A stretch of 32,106 nt of DNA from Pseudogulbenkiania sp. (GTDB lineage: Bacteria; Pseudomonadota; Gammaproteobacteria; Burkholderiales; Chromobacteriaceae), in the NCBI GenBank assembly GCA_016192025.1, contig JACPUY010000144.1:1-32106 (forward strand). Direction: 5' to 3'. The notes beneath the pieces were generated by a model that was not told the DNA's origin, did not search any database, and saw nothing but the letters and a program-made list of their open reading frames with translations. Positions 29,066 to 32,106 of the stretch are shown here, one piece after another. The first letter of the stretch is position 1, and the number at the start of each line of letters is the position of its first letter. A program made the translations under genes and the position numbers.

Positions 29066-29608
29066 TCAATCGGGCAGTTGCAGCGCGGCCAGCGCCTTTT
29101 CCCACTCCAGGCGGATCGTCGCGCCGTAGGCGACGAACTGCACCAGATGAATGGCGTGCTCGTTGCTCAGCAACCAGTGCGCGACGGTTTTGCAGGCCAG
29201 ACTGAGGGCCGCTGACAAGGGGTAACCGTACACGCCGCAGCTGATCGCCGGAAACGCCAGACTGTGCAGATCATGTTCGGCAGCCAGTTGCAGGCTGGCG
29301 CGGTAGCACGATGCCAGCCGTTCCGGCTCGCCGGCCGCGCCGCCATGCCAGACCGGGCCGACAGTGTGGATGACATGGCGCGCCGGCAGGCGGTAACCGC
29401 GCGTCAGCCGCGCCTCGCCGGTCGGGCACCCGCCCAAGGTGCGGCACTCGGTCAACAGTTCCGGGCCGGCGGCACGATGGATGGCCCCGTCTACCCCACC
29501 GCCGCCGAGCAGACTGCTATTGGCCGCGTTGACAATGGCATCCACCGCCAATAGCGTGATGTCCCCCTGCCAGACTTCCAGCACGGTCGATCCGACCTGG
29601 CGCTTCAT
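29066..29608 (-). CDS. Macrodomain protein (O-acetyl-ADP-ribose deacetylase-like)
   Basis: [79 protein letters not shown]...[13 protein letters not shown]. Confidence 0.95.
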   Translation of the reverse strand: MKRQVGSTVLEVWQGDITLLAVDAIVNAANSSLLGGGGVDGAIHRAAGPELLTECRTLGGCPTGEARLTRGYRLPARHVIHTVGPVWHGGAAGEPERLASCYRASLQLAAEHDLHSLAFPAISCGVYGYPLSAALSLACKTVAHWLLSNEHAIHLVQFVAYGATIRLEWEKALAALQLPD

Positions 29609-30735
29609 GACGATCTCCTTCCCGCTTGCAGTAGTCGTGCGAGTTGCTCCGCCGCCTGCTCCAGCAGCGGCCCGGCGTCCTGCATGGCGGCGTCCAGCGT
29701 CAGCGGCCGGTTGCACAGCGAAAAACAGCCGTCGAAATGCGCGGCAAGCCGGCCTTCCGCATCCGGCAACACCGCCCCGGACAGCAGGCTGACCGGCACC
29801 CCGGCCGCCCGCGCCAATTCGGCCACCCGTGCCGGCGCCTTGCCCGCCAGTGTCTGGCCGTCGCTGCACCCTTCGCCGGTCAGCACCCAGTCGGCCCAGG
29901 CGATGGCTTCAGCCAGGCCAGCATGCTCCGCCAGCGCTGCGGCGCCGGAATGGCAGCGCCCACCCAACAGATGCAGGGCGTAGCCCAGTCCACCCGCCGC
30001 GCCGCTGCCGGGCAGGTCGGTACAAGGTTGGCCGAAGGCGTGGTCGGCGGCGGCGGCAAAGTGCGAGAGGGCGGCGTCGAGCGGCGCCACGGCGTTGGCG
30101 GCGACGCCTTTCTGCGGGCCGAACACGGCCGTCGCACCATGTGGGCCCAGCAGGGGGTTGTCCACATCGGACCAGAGCTCCAGCTTAGTCACCTCCAGCC
30201 GCGCATCCAGCCCGGCCAGGTCGACTGCCGCCACGCGACCCAACTGATCGGGACGAGGGTCCACCAGCTGTCCCTGGCCGTCCAGCAGCCGCCCCCCCAG
30301 CCCTACCAGGCAACCGGCACCGCCGTCGTTGGTACTGGAGCCGCCAAGCCCGACCGCGATATGACGCACGCCGGCATCGAGACAGGCCCGGATCAGCTCA
30401 CCCACGCCGCGCGTATCGCGCTCGTGGACGTCGCTGGAGCCAACGGCGGGCAAGCCGACCACGCGCGCCGCCTCGATCACCGCCACACCGTTCGGCAGCA
30501 GCAGCCACTCCACGTCGAGCGGGCTCCCCTCGGCATCGTGCACGCTAGCCGTGTGCCATTCACCGCCCAGCGCCGCGTGCAGTGCGTCCAGCGTACCCTC
30601 GCCACCGTCGGCCATCGGGCACAGACGGCACTCGGCGCCCGGGTCGGCACGCCGGATGCCGCGTGCCATGGCTTCGGCCACCTGACGGGCGGCGAGCGAG
30701 CCCTTGAAGGAATCCGGGGCGATGAGCCAGCGCAT
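29605..30735 (-). CDS. Glycerate kinase
   Basis: [60 protein letters not shown]...[25 protein letters not shown]; 4-nt overlap with the macrodomain gene. Confidence 0.95.
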   Translation of the reverse strand: MRWLIAPDSFKGSLAARQVAEAMARGIRRADPGAECRLCPMADGGEGTLDALHAALGGEWHTASVHDAEGSPLDVEWLLLPNGVAVIEAARVVGLPAVGSSDVHERDTRGVGELIRACLDAGVRHIAVGLGGSSTNDGGAGCLVGLGGRLLDGQGQLVDPRPDQLGRVAAVDLAGLDARLEVTKLELWSDVDNPLLGPHGATAVFGPQKGVAANAVAPLDAALSHFAAAADHAFGQPCTDLPGSGAAGGLGYALHLLGGRCHSGAAALAEHAGLAEAIAWADWVLTGEGCSDGQTLAGKAPARVAELARAAGVPVSLLSGAVLPDAEGRLAAHFDGCFSLCNRPLTLDAAMQDAGPLLEQAAEQLARLLQAGRRSS

Positions 30736-30881
30736 GTGTTGATCCTTGGAAGATATTGTTACTAAGAAGGGAACCGCGACCTCTTCGGCCAGCCTTGTTC
30801 CAGTGTAGACCGAGACATGAAAAAACCCTCCGGCCACGCAGGGGCAAGGAGGGTTTTCTCTCAAGCGATACCGGGTCGGAC

Positions 30882-31304
30882 TTATTCGGCCGGCTGCTCC
30901 ACCGCTACGCTAGCCTCGGCCGGCGCAAGTGCCGGTGCCGGTGCCGGTGCCGCCGCCAGCTTGGCGGCGATCTGACCCTCGGCGGCCTGTTTTTCTTCCG
31001 CCGTCACCTCGCCCGCCGGCTTGCACGCAAGATCGAAGCGCTTGCCGCCACGCGCCAGCGATTTCACATAGCGCGGCTTGCGGCAATGGTTGGCGACCAC
31101 GCGGGCGATCAGCACCGCGTCGAATTGTGGCAAGGCGGCAATCAGGCTTTCGTGGATGCCGATCGCCAGCGGACGGAACTGGCGGAACACTTCGAACTTG
31201 CTGTAAACATGCTCCGCGATCATTTCCGTCTGCTTTTTCTTGCTCAGACTCTGAACCGCGCTCTTGAGAGCAGCACCCAGTGCCGTTTCGGTATTTGGCT
31301 TCAT
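30882..31304 (-). CDS. ProQ/FinO family RNA-binding protein
   Basis: FRPLAIGIHESLIAALPQFDAVLIARVVANHCRKPRYVKSLARGGKRFDLACKPAGEVTAEEKQAA, ProQ/FinO fold, with an Ala/Pro-rich tail. Confidence 0.88.
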   Translation of the reverse strand: MKPNTETALGAALKSAVQSLSKKKQTEMIAEHVYSKFEVFRQFRPLAIGIHESLIAALPQFDAVLIARVVANHCRKPRYVKSLARGGKRFDLACKPAGEVTAEEKQAAEGQIAAKLAAAPAPAPALAPAEASVAVEQPAE

Positions 31305-31553
31305 GAACTTCAATCTAGTCGGTTGATGCCGGGCGGAACACCATCCACCCGACCGAGGCTTGCTCGTGCCCGCCTCATTTCCCAAACGCTACGTCCGGCA
31401 ACAGGACTGGTAACGCCCACAGAAGGCGTATCTTATGCCAAAACACCGGCAAAAGTGAAACGTCAACTGACTCGGCGCACGCAGGTTGAGGGCAGAAAAC
31501 ATCACATTGCAGGTAGCCACGGCGATAGGGCCGCGCGGTGCTCGCCTGCAAAC

Positions 31554-31578
31554 AAAAAAGCCGCAGCTCTCGCTACGG
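31554..31578 (-). terminator. Terminator of the tRNA-Leu transcript
   Basis: Minus strand CCGTAGC GAGA GCTGCGG CTTTTTT. Confidence 0.7.
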
Positions 31579-31602
31579 TCTCGTTCGTCGCTCAGTTCAG
31601 TA

Positions 31603-31687
31603 TGGTGCCCGGGACCGGGGTCGAACCGGTACACCTTGCGGCGAGGGATTTTAAGTCCCTTGTGTCTACCAATTTCACCACCCGGGC
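31603..31687 (-). tRNA. tRNA-Leu (anticodon TAA), CCA encoded
   Basis: Minus strand GCCCGGGTGGTGAAATTGGTAGACACAAGGGACTTAAAATCCCTCGCCGCAAGGTGTACCGGTTCGACCCCGGTCCCGGGCACCA; long variable arm. Confidence 0.97.
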
Positions 31688-31774
31688 AGGAGGCGAGATT
31701 CTAGCCCAGAGTGCTCCGGCAGGCAAACTGCCGTGCGGCCGGGCCGGCCGAGCGCTCGGACTTTCTCTAAAGAA

Positions 31775-31802
31775 AAAAAGCCCTGAATCATCAGGGCTTT
31801 TT
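31775..31802 (-). terminator. Terminator hairpin between tRNA-Cys and tRNA-Leu
   Basis: aaaaagccctga atca tcagggcttttt, perfect stem with flanking A and T runs. Confidence 0.85.
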
Positions 31803-31805
31803 ATC

Positions 31806-31879
31806 TGGAGGCGGGGGTCGGAATCGAACCGGCGTCCACGGCTTTGCAGGCCGCTGCATAACCACTCTGCCACCCCGCC
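31806..31879 (-). tRNA. tRNA-Cys (anticodon GCA)
   Basis: Minus strand GGCGGGGTGGCAGAGTGGTTATGCAGCGGCCTGCAAAGCCGTGGACGCCGGTTCGATTCCGACCCCCGCCTCCA. Confidence 0.97.
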
Positions 31880-31920
31880 ATTGACTGGCGTCTCGACCCG
31901 TTGGCACGAATCGACAAAAC

Positions 31921-31996
31921 TGGAGCGGGAAACGAGGCTCGAACTCGCGACCTCAACCTTGGCAAGGTTGCGCTCTACCAACTGAGCTATTCCCGC
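31921..31996 (-). tRNA. tRNA-Gly (anticodon GCC), copy 2
   Basis: Minus strand GCGGGAATAGCTCAGTTGGTAGAGCGCAACCTTGCCAAGGTTGAGGTCGCGAGTTCGAGCCTCGTTTCCCGCTCCA. Confidence 0.97.
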
Positions 31997-32027
31997 GTCT
32001 GTGAAACGAATCTTGTCATCCGGTTTA

Positions 32028-32103
32028 TGGAGCGGGAAACGAGGCTCGAACTCGCGACCTCAACCTTGGCAAGGTTGCGCTCTACCAACTGAGCTATTCC
32101 CGC
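32028..32103 (-). tRNA. tRNA-Gly (anticodon GCC), copy 1, identical to 31921-31996
   Basis: Identical 76-nt sequence. Confidence 0.97.
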
Positions 32104-32106
32104 ATC

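Noticed and set aside
31592-31981. 129-aa minus-strand ORF and overlapping plus-strand ORFs in the tRNA cluster
   Set aside because: They consist of translated tRNA genes (e.g. GGVAEWLCSGLQSRGRRFDSDP).

Overview
The window is about 32 kb of GC-rich chromosome from a betaproteobacterium. Gene content and order suggest Neisseriales/Chromobacteriaceae, but this is an inference with no database check. Most of it is conserved core sequence: gspF/gspG (T2SS), purA-hisZ-hflC-hflK-hflX-hfq, der-bamB-yfgM-like-hisS-ispG-rodZ-like-pilW-rlmN, ndk, a SPOR-domain protein, rdgC, a MocR-type regulator divergent from a DUF2917 gene, bfr, dcd, a glutathione peroxidase, ychJ-like, a lipoprotein, cysK, a macrodomain protein, glycerate kinase, a ProQ/FinO-family protein, and seven tRNA genes (Thr-CGT, 2x Pro-CGG, Leu-TAA, Cys-GCA, 2x Gly-GCC). 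The main accessory segment lies at about 17.8-20.4 kb, between the SPOR gene and tRNA-Thr. It contains a 5'-truncated group II intron whose RT catalytic motif reads CADD instead of YADD, fused head-to-head to a truncated phage-like gene. Two further orphan genes follow (one with an internally repeated domain), then a palindrome-rich non-coding stretch. Other items worth a second look are a tandem pair of divergent paralogous small proteins with an FNR/ANR-like box, a candidate sRNA or attenuator upstream of the glutathione peroxidase, direct repeats in the mocR/DUF2917 divergent region, and terminators inside both tRNA clusters. I see no convincing complete undescribed system. The best leads are the orphan genes and the paralogue pair.
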